DNA from: an uncultured Alphaproteobacteria bacterium
Lineage (GTDB): Bacteria; Pseudomonadota; Alphaproteobacteria; Thalassobaculales; Thalassobaculaceae
Length of the DNA stretch: 46,747 nucleotides
Assembly: GCA_902629125.1 (NCBI GenBank)
Contig: CACOPQ010000015.1
Coordinates: 1 to 46,747, forward strand
Reading direction: 5' to 3'
The notes under the pieces were generated by a model. The model did no database searches. It was not told the origin of the DNA and worked only from the letters and a program-made list of their open reading frames with translations. The translations under genes were made by a program, and so were the position numbers. This document shows positions 24,604-33,173 of this stretch, in pieces. Position 1 is the first letter of the stretch. Each line of letters begins with the position of its first letter.

Positions 24604-25206
24604 TTGCATCTGTTGATAGGATTAGGTAATCCGGAAAAAAAACACAGATTTAACCGTCATAATATAGGTTTCTTAATAGTCGATAAAATTGCTCAAGAGT
24701 TTCAATTCCCACCCTTTAGAAATCGCTTTAAAGGTTTAATTAGCGAAAATTTCGTCGATGGTAGCAACATTAAATTGTTGAAACCTTCCACTTACATGAA
24801 CAACTCCGGTGAGTCTATAATTCAGGCTATACGGTTTTTTAAACTCGTCCCTTCCCAAATTTTTGTATTTTACGACGATCTCGATCTTTCACCGGGGAAA
24901 TGTAGGATTCAGTTGGGTGGTGGAACCGGAGGACACAATGGTTTACGAAATATTGAAAAACACATTGGCCCTGACTACTGGCGAGTTCGTATTGGCATCG
25001 GCCACCCCGGACGCAAAGAATTGGTCCTAGCGCACGTGTTAAATGATTTCAGTGAGCAAGAAAAGAATGGATGGGTTGAAACCATGCTAGATTCTATGAC
25101 GGAGCATCTTAACTTGTTGATCAAAGGGGACACTAATTCTTTGATGTCAAAAATAGCGTCCACCATTCACCTATCAAACGAAGCCAGCAACGTCTTTAAA
25201 GATTGA
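24604..25206 (+). CDS. pth: Peptidyl-tRNA hydrolase
   Basis: A 200-residue Pth that releases tRNA from peptidyl-tRNA dropped by stalled ribosomes. Catalytic features are GLGNP (Asn9) and HNIGF (His19), with KPSTYMNNSG, the YDDLDLSPGKCRIQLGGGTGGHNGLR segment and WRVRIGIGHP. The start is TTG at 24604, preceded by TTGGGAG, and gives the canonical MHLLIGLGNP; no ATG start is available. It lies between rplY and ychF. Confidence 0.96.
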   Translation: MHLLIGLGNPEKKHRFNRHNIGFLIVDKIAQEFQFPPFRNRFKGLISENFVDGSNIKLLKPSTYMNNSGESIIQAIRFFKLVPSQIFVFYDDLDLSPGKCRIQLGGGTGGHNGLRNIEKHIGPDYWRVRIGIGHPGRKELVLAHVLNDFSEQEKNGWVETMLDSMTEHLNLLIKGDTNSLMSKIASTIHLSNEASNVFKD

Positions 25207-25256
25207 CTAAACTTTGGAACAAACTTTTTTAGTAATTAAGGGGTTGGAGACTTTTT

Positions 25257-26360
25257 ATGGGTTTTAATTGCGGAATAGTTGGATTACCAAATGTGGGAAA
25301 ATCGACGTTATTTAATGCGCTTACCTCCACAGCAGCAGCAGAAGCTGCAAACTATCCATTTTGCACGATCGAACCAAATAAAGGTAGGGTATCAGTACCC
25401 GATGAACGACTTTTAGAAATTTCCAAGCTAGCCAATTCAGAGAAAGTTATTGGGGCTCAACTTGAATTCGTTGATATAGCTGGCTTGGTCAAGGGGGCGA
25501 GTAAAGGAGAGGGACTAGGAAATCAGTTTCTAGCCAATATTAGGGAAACCGATGCCATCATCCACGTTCTAAGGTGTTTCGAAGATGATAATATTTCCCA
25601 TGTTGAAGAAAGCATACAGCCCATCCGGGATATAGAGATAATTGAAACTGAATTACTTCTATCTGACTTGGAAAGCATAGATCGGCAAATATTGAATTTA
25701 GAAAAAAAAGCTCGGAGTGGCGATAAGGATATCAAAAAACAATTGGAGATTGTTAAGAAAATAGCCTCTAAATTAGAGGAAGGTACGCCTATTCGAAAGT
25801 ACACGGATTGGGATGCTCAAGATGAAGAATTGATAAAAAACACCAACATGCTTACATCTAAACCCCTGGTTTATGTCTGCAACGTTGAAGAAGAATCAGC
25901 CGCGATTGGAAACGCCCTGAGTAGAGAAGTAGAGGCTTATGCAAAAGCAGACGGTTCTGGCTGCGTCATTGTTTCTGCGGCTATTGAAGCCGAAATAAGC
26001 CAGTTAACATACCAGGAAGAGAAGAATGAATTTCTCACAACTTTAGGATTAGAAGAAGCTGGTTTAAATAAACTAATAAAAGCAGGTTATAGTCTCCTCG
26101 ATCTAATCACTTTTTTTACGGCTGGTCCCAAAGAAGCTCGCGCATGGACACTTCCAAAGGAGTCTACCGCTCCTCAAGGAGCTGGCAAGATTCATTCGGA
26201 TTTTGAGCGCGGTTTCATCAGAGCAGAAACTATTAGCTACGACGACTATATTGCGCATAGTGGCGAAAATGGCGCTAAAGAAGCCGGTAAATTAAGAGTG
26301 GAAGGAGCTGATTATTTAATAAAAGACGGTGATGTGTTGCACTTCCGTTTCAATGTTTAA
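25257..26360 (+). CDS. ychF: Redox-regulated ATPase/GTPase YchF
   Basis: A 367-residue OBG-family P-loop nucleotidase. It has GLPNVGKSTLFNALT (G1), the NYPFCTIEPNKGRVSVPD switch region, DIAGLVKGASKGEGLGNQFLANIRETDAIIHVLRCF (G3 region), a coiled-coil insertion at about residues 130-185, and a C-terminal TGS domain ending in GKLRVEGADYLIKDGDVLHFRFNV. YchF binds ribosomes and preferentially hydrolyses ATP. Length is standard. Confidence 0.97.
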   Translation: MGFNCGIVGLPNVGKSTLFNALTSTAAAEAANYPFCTIEPNKGRVSVPDERLLEISKLANSEKVIGAQLEFVDIAGLVKGASKGEGLGNQFLANIRETDAIIHVLRCFEDDNISHVEESIQPIRDIEIIETELLLSDLESIDRQILNLEKKARSGDKDIKKQLEIVKKIASKLEEGTPIRKYTDWDAQDEELIKNTNMLTSKPLVYVCNVEEESAAIGNALSREVEAYAKADGSGCVIVSAAIEAEISQLTYQEEKNEFLTTLGLEEAGLNKLIKAGYSLLDLITFFTAGPKEARAWTLPKESTAPQGAGKIHSDFERGFIRAETISYDDYIAHSGENGAKEAGKLRVEGADYLIKDGDVLHFRFNV

Positions 26361-26497
26361 TAGTTGTTCAAGGACTGGGACGATTACCAAAAATACAGCA
26401 GACATTATTACAAGTTGATCGTAAGCGCTTATGATTAATAGCTAAGTTTGATCTATCAAGTTTAAGAAACGTTTTTTTGAAACCGGAGCTCTGCGCT

Positions 26498-27166
26498 ATG
26501 GGAATGTTATTGAAAACAATTGCGTCTGACGGTCATGAGTTCGATACATATATAGCCCAACCAAACGGGGCCCCTTTAGGCGGATTAGTAATTATCCAAG
26601 AGATTTTTGGACTTAACAACCATATCAAAAGCATCGCCGATAGATATGCCCGCGAGGGCTATTTGGCAGCTGCACCTGCACTCTTCGACCGAATAGATAA
26701 AGGTATCGAATTGAATTACGAGTCGATTGATATTGAAAAAGGGCGTAATCTCAAAAACGCCACTGGGGATGAGCTACCCCTTAATGATATTGAAGCAGCA
26801 AGATCTATTGTAAGTGCCGCCGGTAAAGTTGGTATGGTTGGGTTTTGTTGGGGCGGAACTTTGGCGTGGCTAGCTGCATGCAAAGTGCCAGGGTTTGCGT
26901 GTGCCTCATCTTACTATGGAGGTGGGATAGGAGGTCTCATGTCTTTCACAGCTAAGTGCCCCGTGATATTCCACTTTGGCAGGAAGGATCATGCGACCCC
27001 TTTAGAAAAGGTCGAAATGATAAGAATTGCACAGCCGGATAACCATGTTTACCTGTATCCAGCCGGTAATGGATTTAATTGTGACCAAAGAAGAGACTTT
27101 GAGCCCACCAGTAGCAAGATCGCTGAGGAGCGAACTTTAGAGCTTCTAAGGAAGTACCTCGCGTAA
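26498..27166 (+). CDS. Dienelactone hydrolase family protein lacking the catalytic His
   Basis: A 222-residue alpha/beta hydrolase of the dienelactone hydrolase/carboxymethylenebutenolidase family. It has VIIQEIFGLNNHIKSIADRYAREGYLAAAPALFDR, the nucleophile Cys117 in GMVGFCWGGTLAW, and Asp164 in GRKDHATP. Where homologues have a YPAGHGFNCD-type motif bearing the third catalytic residue, this protein has AGNGFNCD: Asn191, codon AAT at 27068-27070, one base away from a His codon. The rest of the protein is intact. The ATG at 26498 is preceded by CGGAG; a TTG seven codons upstream is less likely. Confidence 0.85.
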   Translation: MGMLLKTIASDGHEFDTYIAQPNGAPLGGLVIIQEIFGLNNHIKSIADRYAREGYLAAAPALFDRIDKGIELNYESIDIEKGRNLKNATGDELPLNDIEAARSIVSAAGKVGMVGFCWGGTLAWLAACKVPGFACASSYYGGGIGGLMSFTAKCPVIFHFGRKDHATPLEKVEMIRIAQPDNHVYLYPAGNGFNCDQRRDFEPTSSKIAEERTLELLRKYLA

Positions 27167-27180
27167 GAACGGACCCATAT

Positions 27181-28047
27181 TTACAAAACCCGCCCCGCTA
27201 TAGCGTCGAGTTTTGCCACAAGCTCGGGATCTCTATCTTTAGGAGGCGTCACTATCGCAAAATCCAAAGCTCGGTCCCCGCCCTGAATATCCTTTTCAGG
27301 CCGCACTTTAATTTTTGGTAAAACATTTTTGAGTAACAGGTTTGCGTTATCACGATTTTTTTCTATTACCTTTATAACGCTCTCTACCGAAACAGCTTCG
27401 TGATCTGGGTGCCAGCAATCATAATCCGTTACCATGGCAACTGTTGCATAAGGAAGTTCTGCCTCTCGTGCTAATTTTGCTTCAGGCATATTAGTCATAC
27501 CAATAACATCACACCCCCAGGACCGGTATAAATTGCTTTCAGCTAATGTTGAGAATTGGGGGCCTTCCATACAGATGTATGTGCCGCCAAGATGTGACAG
27601 TAATCCCAAATCTTTGCAGGTATTGTGCAATACCTGTTGTAGCCGGTCCGCTATAGGATGCGAAAATGACACATGAGCCACGCACCCCTCTCCGAAAAAT
27701 GTTTTCTCTCTTGAAAAAGTTCTATCAATAAATTGGTCCACCAACACGAAATTTCCTGGGGCGTATTCTTCTTTTAAGGACCCTACAGCACTTAAGGAAA
27801 TAATGTCAGTAACACCCGCCCTTTTCAGACAATCAATGTTCGCTCTGTAATTTATTGCCGTTGGGGTGAGCTTATGTCCTCTTCCGTGGCGAGGAAGAAA
27901 TATTATCGGAACGTCATCTATTTCACCGAACAGTAGATCATCAGAGGGGCTTCCGAAGGGAGATGAAAGAGAATTCCATTGGGCTCCCTTTAAGTCTTCT
28001 ATTTGATCTATTCCGCTACCGCCAATAATCCCTATTATTGCTTTCAT
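27181..28047 (-). CDS. mtnP: S-methyl-5'-thioadenosine phosphorylase
   Basis: A 288-residue purine nucleoside phosphorylase-fold enzyme that splits methylthioadenosine to adenine and methylthioribose 1-phosphate for methionine salvage. Features are IIGIIGGSGIDQIEDL, the phosphate-binding LPRHGRGHKLTPTAINYRANI, TYICMEGPQFSTLAESNLYRSWGCDVIGMTNMPEAKLAREAELPYATVAMVTDYDCWH. The ATG at 28047 has GGAG 6 nt upstream. A strong intrinsic terminator lies immediately before this ribosome-binding site, so its transcription source is uncertain. No other salvage gene is in the window. Confidence 0.93.
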   Translation of the reverse strand: MKAIIGIIGGSGIDQIEDLKGAQWNSLSSPFGSPSDDLLFGEIDDVPIIFLPRHGRGHKLTPTAINYRANIDCLKRAGVTDIISLSAVGSLKEEYAPGNFVLVDQFIDRTFSREKTFFGEGCVAHVSFSHPIADRLQQVLHNTCKDLGLLSHLGGTYICMEGPQFSTLAESNLYRSWGCDVIGMTNMPEAKLAREAELPYATVAMVTDYDCWHPDHEAVSVESVIKVIEKNRDNANLLLKNVLPKIKVRPEKDIQGGDRALDFAIVTPPKDRDPELVAKLDAIAGRVL

Positions 28048-28057
28048 AAGGAGCTCC

Positions 28058-28088
28058 AAAAAAAATAGGCCGCTAGATTGAGCGGCCT
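28058..28088 (-). terminator. Intrinsic terminator between petC and mtnP
   Basis: On the minus strand, a perfect 8-bp GC-rich stem AGGCCGCT / AGCGGCCT (28081-28088 and 28067-28074) with a 6-nt loop is followed by A and a run of eight T residues (28058-28065). This is a textbook rho-independent terminator for petABC. Its T-run ends directly before the GGAG ribosome-binding site of mtnP, which lies downstream on the same strand. Confidence 0.9.
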
Positions 28089-28110
28089 GGCCAAAAAACT
28101 TTACTGATGA

Positions 28111-28884
28111 TTAATGAACATCGGACCATATTTTCTTTTTACTGTAGTAAAATAACACGGTCATAACAAGCAAGAAGATGATTACCATCACACCCATTCT
28201 CTTTCGCTGCTCCATGTTAGGCTCGGTTGCCCAGGCGAGGAATGCTGTGACATCTCGCGCTTGCTGCACTAGTGTGGCTCTCGTACCATCACCATATTCG
28301 ACTCCATCATCTACTAACGGTGAAGGCATCGCAATTTGATTTCCAGGATAATAGGCGTTGTAATACATACCTTCGCCAATTTCTTTACCTTGAGGCGTCT
28401 CATGGTAACCGCTGAGTAATGCATAAAGGTAATCAGCCCCGCCGGCTCTTGCATCGACCATGAGCGAAAGATCTGGGGGGAGAGCACCATTGTTACTAGC
28501 TCTCGCAGCATTGTCGTTTGGGTATGGCGCTGGCCACATATCAGAGGGAATAGCTGCCCGCTCAAACATCTCTCCTTCATTGTTTGGGCCATCCTCAACT
28601 TGAAAATCCGCCGCTATCGCTTTTACCTCGTTTTCGTTGAAGCCCAGATCAGTCAAATTTCTAAATGAGATAAAGTTTAGCGAATGACAAGTCGCACACA
28701 CTTCTTTGTATACTTGAAAGCCCCTTTGCAATTCGCCCCTATCGAACGTGCCGAAGGGCCCATTAAACGACCACTCCTGAGACGGGAACGGGATGCTTTC
28801 AGCGCTTCTTGCAGTCGTGGCAACTGGCACAGTAACTAAGAATGTTAGCAACAAAGGTATTAATTTTTGTGGAAAATCCATCAT
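28111..28884 (-). CDS. petC: Cytochrome c1
   Basis: A 257-residue cytochrome c1 of the bc1 complex, which passes electrons from the Rieske centre to soluble cytochrome c. It has an N-terminal signal/leader ([21 protein letters not shown]), the heme c motif CATCH at residues 63-67, a long periplasmic domain with the axial Met probably in [19 protein letters not shown], and a C-terminal anchor helix ([21 protein letters not shown]). The start overlaps the petB stop by ATGA. A strong terminator follows. Confidence 0.95.
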   Translation of the reverse strand: MMDFPQKLIPLLLTFLVTVPVATTARSAESIPFPSQEWSFNGPFGTFDRGELQRGFQVYKEVCATCHSLNFISFRNLTDLGFNENEVKAIAADFQVEDGPNNEGEMFERAAIPSDMWPAPYPNDNAARASNNGALPPDLSLMVDARAGGADYLYALLSGYHETPQGKEIGEGMYYNAYYPGNQIAMPSPLVDDGVEYGDGTRATLVQQARDVTAFLAWATEPNMEQRKRMGVMVIIFLLVMTVLFYYSKKKIWSDVH

Positions 28885-30140
28885 GGTTTCTCCCTGGCCG
28901 CCGCCGGCGCAGGTGCGGGAATCCCATTTCCACCTCCAAGCACGGGCTTGCCTATGCTCCTCGGCAACGACCGAGGTGTCTCAATTATTGATAGAGCCGG
29001 CAAAAGGACAATGAAATGGAAGAAGTAGTAAACTGTACAAAGCCTCGAGAGAACCACGTAGATACCTTCTGCTGGCATGGCACCCAAGTAAGTCAGTGCG
29101 ACGCAATCCAACAAAAACACCCAGAACATAATTTTATAAATTGGGCGGAAACTCGCACTCCTTACAGGCGATCGGTCAAGCCAGGGAAGAACGAATAGAA
29201 CAGCTATAGCCGCAAACATAGCAAGAACACCAAGAAGCTTATCAGGTACAGCTCGCAATATTGCGTAAAATGGCAGGAAGTACCATTCGGGAACGATATG
29301 GGCTGGTGTTACCATTGGGTTTGCAGGGATATAGTTATCCGGATGACCCATAGAATTAGGCAGAAAAAATACAACCGCTGCCATAATCGTTAAGAAGACG
29401 CTAAGCCCAAACATATCTTTTACGGTATAATACGGGTGGAAGGATATCGTATCCTGTTCACCTCGAACGTCGATGCCGAGTGGGTTGTTCGAACCAAACC
29501 TATGGAGGGCTATGATGTGTAAGACAACAACCCCAACAATAACAAATGGCAATAGGTAGTGAAGTGAAAAAAACCTATTGAGTGTTGGATTATCGACGGA
29601 AAAACCTCCCCACAACAAAGTTACGATCGACTCGCCCACAAGCGGGATTGCGGAGAAAAGGTTTGTGATTACGGTAGCACCCCAGAAACTCATTTGTCCC
29701 CAAGGAAGAACATACCCCATGAAAGCAGTTGCCATCATAAGTAACAGGATTACTACGCCTAACATCCATAGCAATTCTCTAGGGGCCTTGTACGATCCGT
29801 AGTACAGCCCCCTGAATATATGGATGTAAACAACTATAAAAAAGAAGCTAGCACCGTTTGCATGAATGTATCGTATAAGCCACCCGTAATTTACGTCGCG
29901 CATTATTCTCTCGACTGATTGAAAAGCGTGGTCAACATGCGCTGTGTAGTGCATTGAAAGTATGATGCCTGTAACAATCATTATAACAAGCGTGATCCCT
30001 GCTAACGAACCAAAGTTCCACCAATAATTGAGGTTCTTTGGTGTTGGATACTCGTGCATTTCATGATGCAAAAACGTAAAAACTGGAAGTCGATGGTCTA
30101 TCCATCTCACTACCGGGTTAGTAAGTTTTGGGCCACTCAT
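28881..30140 (-). CDS. petB: Cytochrome b of the bc1 complex
   Basis: A 419-residue quinol-oxidising cytochrome b with eight predicted helices. Typical segments are [84 protein letters not shown] and, at the quinol-oxidation site, [22 protein letters not shown]. The C-terminus ends in an Ala/Pro-rich tail. The ATG at 30140 has AGGAAG 6 nt upstream; a TTG five codons earlier overlaps petA but is less plausible. Confidence 0.95.
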   Translation of the reverse strand: MSGPKLTNPVVRWIDHRLPVFTFLHHEMHEYPTPKNLNYWWNFGSLAGITLVIMIVTGIILSMHYTAHVDHAFQSVERIMRDVNYGWLIRYIHANGASFFFIVVYIHIFRGLYYGSYKAPRELLWMLGVVILLLMMATAFMGYVLPWGQMSFWGATVITNLFSAIPLVGESIVTLLWGGFSVDNPTLNRFFSLHYLLPFVIVGVVVLHIIALHRFGSNNPLGIDVRGEQDTISFHPYYTVKDMFGLSVFLTIMAAVVFFLPNSMGHPDNYIPANPMVTPAHIVPEWYFLPFYAILRAVPDKLLGVLAMFAAIAVLFVLPWLDRSPVRSASFRPIYKIMFWVFLLDCVALTYLGAMPAEGIYVVLSRLCTVYYFFHFIVLLPALSIIETPRSLPRSIGKPVLGGGNGIPAPAPAAAREKP

Positions 30141-30151
30141 AATTTTCTTCC

Positions 30152-30682
30152 TCAACCAATCTTTATAATATTATCAGAGATATACTTATACGGCGGAATG
30201 ACAAGGTTTGTCGGCGCGGGCCCTTTTCTTATGCGGCCCGATGTATCGTAATGCGACCCATGACATGGGCAAAACCAGCCTCCCCATTCTCCCTTGGGGT
30301 CGGTTGCTTTTTGACCCAATGGGACACAGCCAAGGTGAGTACACACACCTAACAGCACAAGGATTTCGGGTCGCGGGGCACGATCAGCATCAGTTTGTGG
30401 ATCTGGCAAGTCTGATAACTCGGCTGCTGCCGCCTCGTCTATCTCTGCTTTCGTCCGATGCCGAACAAACACAGGTTTTCCGCGCCATACAACAGATACT
30501 GACATACCTTCTTGAACACCTGAAACATCAAATTCAGTTGTTGAAAGAGCCAACGTGTCGGCGGCTGGATTTAGTTGATCAATCAGTGGCCACGCGATGC
30601 AAGCTGCACCGAGGGCCGCTGCCGAGACACTAGCAACATGAATAAAATCTCGCCTTGTCGATTGGTCATTATTATCAGCCAT
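30152..30682 (-). CDS. petA: Ubiquinol-cytochrome c reductase iron-sulfur subunit (Rieske)
   Basis: A 176-residue Rieske protein. A twin-arginine start ([24 protein letters not shown]) serves as Tat signal and membrane anchor, and the 2Fe-2S cluster ligands are in CTHLGC (Cys114, His116) and CPCHGSHYD (Cys138, His141), with the disulfide Cys119 and Cys140. It is the first gene of petABC. The ATG at 30682 is preferred over a TTG three codons earlier that would sit too close to the AGGGGA ribosome-binding site. Confidence 0.95.
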   Translation of the reverse strand: MADNNDQSTRRDFIHVASVSAAALGAACIAWPLIDQLNPAADTLALSTTEFDVSGVQEGMSVSVVWRGKPVFVRHRTKAEIDEAAAAELSDLPDPQTDADRAPRPEILVLLGVCTHLGCVPLGQKATDPKGEWGGWFCPCHGSHYDTSGRIRKGPAPTNLVIPPYKYISDNIIKIG

Positions 30683-30714
30683 CTCAGTCAATTTCCCCTG
30701 TTTAAGCTTTATTT

Positions 30715-30741
30715 GATACTATCCTACAACAGTATCCTACA
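30715..30741. repeat. Overlapping direct and inverted repeat in the petA-trmL divergent region
   Basis: TATCCTACA occurs at 30720-30728 and again at 30733-30741 (13-nt period), and GATACT (30715-30720) with AGTATC (30731-30736) forms a perfect inverted repeat with a 10-nt spacer. It lies 33-60 nt upstream of the petA start, in the expected promoter/5'-leader zone, and could be an operator controlling petABC or trmL. No known regulator motif was recognised. Confidence 0.45.
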
Positions 30742-30896
30742 CCTCCCTAAAACAGTGCGACACGTAGTCGCGTAAGGATGTTTAGTTTTGGTGCCTTTCT
30801 TTTCCAGTATTCGTATACTGCACCAATTAAAAAAATGCAAAGAAAGCTGTGGAAAATGTTAATAAAAATTAACTCATTATGCTGCAGACCAAATAA

Positions 30897-31346
30897 ATGC
30901 GGTTAGCTCTTTTTCAGCCTGACATACCTCAAAACACAGGCGCCATCATACGGTTAACGGCATGCTTCGGAGTTTCGCTTGATATAATAGAACCATGTGG
31001 TTTTATACTATCCGACGCAAAATTACGCCGTTCCAGCATGGATTATCTAAATTTGGCGGATATAGACCGTCACATTTCATGGGAGGCCTTTGTTAAAAAA
31101 CGCAAACAGTCAAGGTTAGTACTCATCACAACTAAAGCAGATAGAAGCTTAAACCAATTCGCCTTCGATGATAATGACACACTAATTCTGGGTCGAGAAA
31201 GCAGTGGCGTGCCGCAAGTAGTTCACAACGCCATCCCGGAAAAAGTTAAAATTCCAATGGATCAAAGAGCTCGCTCGCTTAATGTGTCTATAGCAGCCGG
31301 TATTATATTATGGGAGGCACTAAGACAGACTAGTAATCTGAGCTGA
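30897..31346 (+). CDS. trmL: tRNA (cytidine(34)-2'-O)-methyltransferase
   Basis: A 149-residue SPOUT methyltransferase that 2'-O-methylates the wobble base of some tRNA-Leu species. It has FQPDIPQNTGAIIRLTACFG, the SAM-knot motifs LILGRESSGVP and IPMDQRARSLNVSIAAGIILWEA. Length is standard for TrmL (YibK). It is divergent from petABC. Confidence 0.94.
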   Translation: MRLALFQPDIPQNTGAIIRLTACFGVSLDIIEPCGFILSDAKLRRSSMDYLNLADIDRHISWEAFVKKRKQSRLVLITTKADRSLNQFAFDDNDTLILGRESSGVPQVVHNAIPEKVKIPMDQRARSLNVSIAAGIILWEALRQTSNLS

Positions 31347-31503
31347 AGTTATTTAATCTTTTAATCGACGACACTTGCTCGAAAAACGTTCCGAACTAAG
31401 CCGTATATATTCAAGCGCTATTAGTTTGCGAATTGAATCTAATTAAATGCATATTTGCACTCGGAAAAATTAATGGGAAAAGTTAGTGTTATTTGTAGAT
31501 TAC

Positions 31504-31538
31504 TCGAGGTAACGATTATAGTTTTTTAGTTACCTCGA
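31504..31538. terminator. Hairpin between convergent trmL and metY
   Basis: A perfect 10-bp inverted repeat (TCGAGGTAAC, 31504-31513, and GTTACCTCGA, 31529-31538) with a 15-nt loop sits between the 3' ends of trmL and metY. On the plus strand it is followed by TTTAGTTT. It probably serves as a terminator, mainly for trmL transcripts; the stem is only half GC and the T-run is interrupted. Confidence 0.6.
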
Positions 31539-31549
31539 TTTAGTTTCTA

Positions 31550-32845
31550 TCAAACAGATTTATTTAAAGCCTGATCTAAATCGGCGATTATATCGTCAAT
31601 ATGCTCAATGCCAATTGAAAGACGAACGTAGCCCTCAGACACCCCTGTACTCAATTGTTCGTCAGGCGACAATTGGCTGTGTGTTGTGCTGGCTGGATGA
31701 ATTGCTAATGATCGAGTATCGCCTATATTCGCGACATGATAGAATAACTCAAGTGCATCTATGAATTTTTGACCACTCGCTTTCCCACCGTCAAGCTCAA
31801 AACCTACAAGCCCACCGTAACCACCTGAAAGATACTGATCGGCATTTGTTTTGTGCGCACCATGCTGAATTCCCGGATAAATTACGTTAATTACGCTGGC
31901 ATGTTTGGAAAGAAAGTCAGCTACCTTTTGTGCATTACTGCAGTGTTCTCTCATTCTCAAAGGTAATGTTTCTAGTCCTTGTATTACTTGGAATGCGTTA
32001 AACGGTGAAAATGCAGAACCAAGATCGCGAAGTAATGTCGTCCGTGCTTTTATGATATAAGCGACAGGTCCGATTGGCTCAACAGCCTTAACCCAAATCG
32101 CACCGTGATAAGAGGGGTCAGGTTGATTAAGTGCAGGTTGCCTCTCTGCATAGTCCTGCCAGGGGAAGTTTCCTCCATCTACCAAGAGACCACCAATCGA
32201 TGTACCATGACCACCTATATATTTTGTTGTTGAATAAACAATGACAGCAGCCCCGTGCTCAAATGGACGGCAAAGAATGGGAGCAGCAGTATTATCCATA
32301 ATCAGCGGTATACCAAGTTCCCTACCAATCTTAGCCACCTCCGATATTGGAAAAACATTTAATTTTGGGTTTGGAAGTGTCTCTGCGTAATAAGCACGAG
32401 TTTTCGTATCTGTTGCCCTTTTGAAGTTTGCTGGATCAGATGGGTCAACAAATCGCACCTCGATACCCTGATCTTTCAGAGTATTATTGAATAGATTCCA
32501 AGTTCCCCCATAAAGATCAGTAGAGCTCACAATATTATCACCTACCTTCGCTATATTCTGAATAGAAATAGCGGATGCTGCTTGTCCAGAACTAACCGCA
32601 AGAGCCGCGGCACCACCCTCCAGAGCTGTAATCCTCTGTTCTAGTACATCGCAGGTAGGATTCATTATCCTTGTATAGATATTTCCTAGTTCGGAAAGTG
32701 AGAATAGGTTTGCTGCGTGCTCGGTGCTCTTAAATTGATAACTTGTCGTTTGATATATCGGTACAGCCACTGATCCCGTGGTTGGATCTGCTCGATGACC
32801 CGCATGCAATAATAAAGTTTCTGGATTTTGCGTTTTTTTGGACAT
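31550..32845 (-). CDS. metY: O-acetylhomoserine sulfhydrylase (MetY-type)
   Basis: A 431-residue Cys/Met metabolism PLP enzyme, in the length class of O-acetylhomoserine aminocarboxypropyltransferases that make homocysteine from O-acetylhomoserine and sulfide. Features are TLLLHAGHRADPTTGSVAVPIYQTTSYQF, YTRIMNPTCDVLEQRITALEGG and the PLP lysine Lys208 in YSTTKYIGGHG, with RLSIGIEHIDDIIADL at the end. The ATG at 32845 has GGAG 9 nt upstream; a TTG five codons earlier overlaps that site. A SAM-II-like riboswitch lies about 130 nt upstream, which supports a role in methionine synthesis. Confidence 0.93.
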   Translation of the reverse strand: MSKKTQNPETLLLHAGHRADPTTGSVAVPIYQTTSYQFKSTEHAANLFSLSELGNIYTRIMNPTCDVLEQRITALEGGAAALAVSSGQAASAISIQNIAKVGDNIVSSTDLYGGTWNLFNNTLKDQGIEVRFVDPSDPANFKRATDTKTRAYYAETLPNPKLNVFPISEVAKIGRELGIPLIMDNTAAPILCRPFEHGAAVIVYSTTKYIGGHGTSIGGLLVDGGNFPWQDYAERQPALNQPDPSYHGAIWVKAVEPIGPVAYIIKARTTLLRDLGSAFSPFNAFQVIQGLETLPLRMREHCSNAQKVADFLSKHASVINVIYPGIQHGAHKTNADQYLSGGYGGLVGFELDGGKASGQKFIDALELFYHVANIGDTRSLAIHPASTTHSQLSPDEQLSTGVSEGYVRLSIGIEHIDDIIADLDQALNKSV

Positions 32846-32977
32846 GGTAGTCTTCTCCAATTCTTCGTTTTCACAATCTGTTAGAACAAATGCTGTCTTT
32901 GAAAACGTTATTAGAGAAATTTACCTAGATAAGACCGGCAATCCCGTTGCCTAGACCTAAGTGGGATAATTTCCCAC

Positions 32978-33028
32978 GCTTTAGCAGCACTTTTTATGCG
33001 CCCGCAAGCTGAAGCTCAAATCGGCGCA
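32978..33028 (-). promoter_or_regulatory. SAM-II-like riboswitch upstream of metY
   Basis: Read on the minus strand, the order is TGCGCC (33023-33028), GATTT, a loop with CAGCTTGC, GGCGCA (32997-33002), ATAAAAAG, then GCTGCTAAA (ending at 32980). TGCGCC and GGCGCA form a perfect 6-bp P1; GATTT right after P1, CTTGC before its closing arm, the A-rich stretch and GCTAAA are the conserved signature of the SAM-II (metA) element, an alphaproteobacterial SAM-sensing pseudoknot. It stands before the methionine gene metY and a likely promoter is just upstream. A perfect hairpin follows directly at 32961-32977. Confidence 0.85.
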
Positions 33029-33042
33029 GTTCTTCTTTGTGC

Positions 33043-33071
33043 ATTATATATAGGCTAATGTCAACATATAA
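33043..33071 (-). promoter_or_regulatory. Candidate metY promoter
   Basis: On the minus strand a perfect TATAAT (33043-33048) lies 17 nt after TTATAT (33066-33071), a partial -35. Transcription would begin around 33035-33037, about 8 nt before the first stem of the SAM-II-like riboswitch, which is where a start is expected. Confidence 0.55.
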
Positions 33072-33173
33072 GTATATGTTTATATAAAAAAATTTTACCC
33101 TATCATTTCTTGGTACTTACAAGCTAAAATATAGTAATCGTTTATTTGAACAGATTTTTTTCCCAAGATACGA

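Noticed and set aside
30720-30741. Start of a CRISPR or tandem repeat array
   Set aside because: Only two 9-nt copies with a 4-nt gap; far too short and few for a CRISPR array.
33043-33064. Perfect TTGACA (33059-33064, minus strand) as the -35 of metY
   Set aside because: Only 10 nt separate it from TATAAT, too short for a sigma-70 promoter; the TTATAT 17 nt upstream of TATAAT was preferred.
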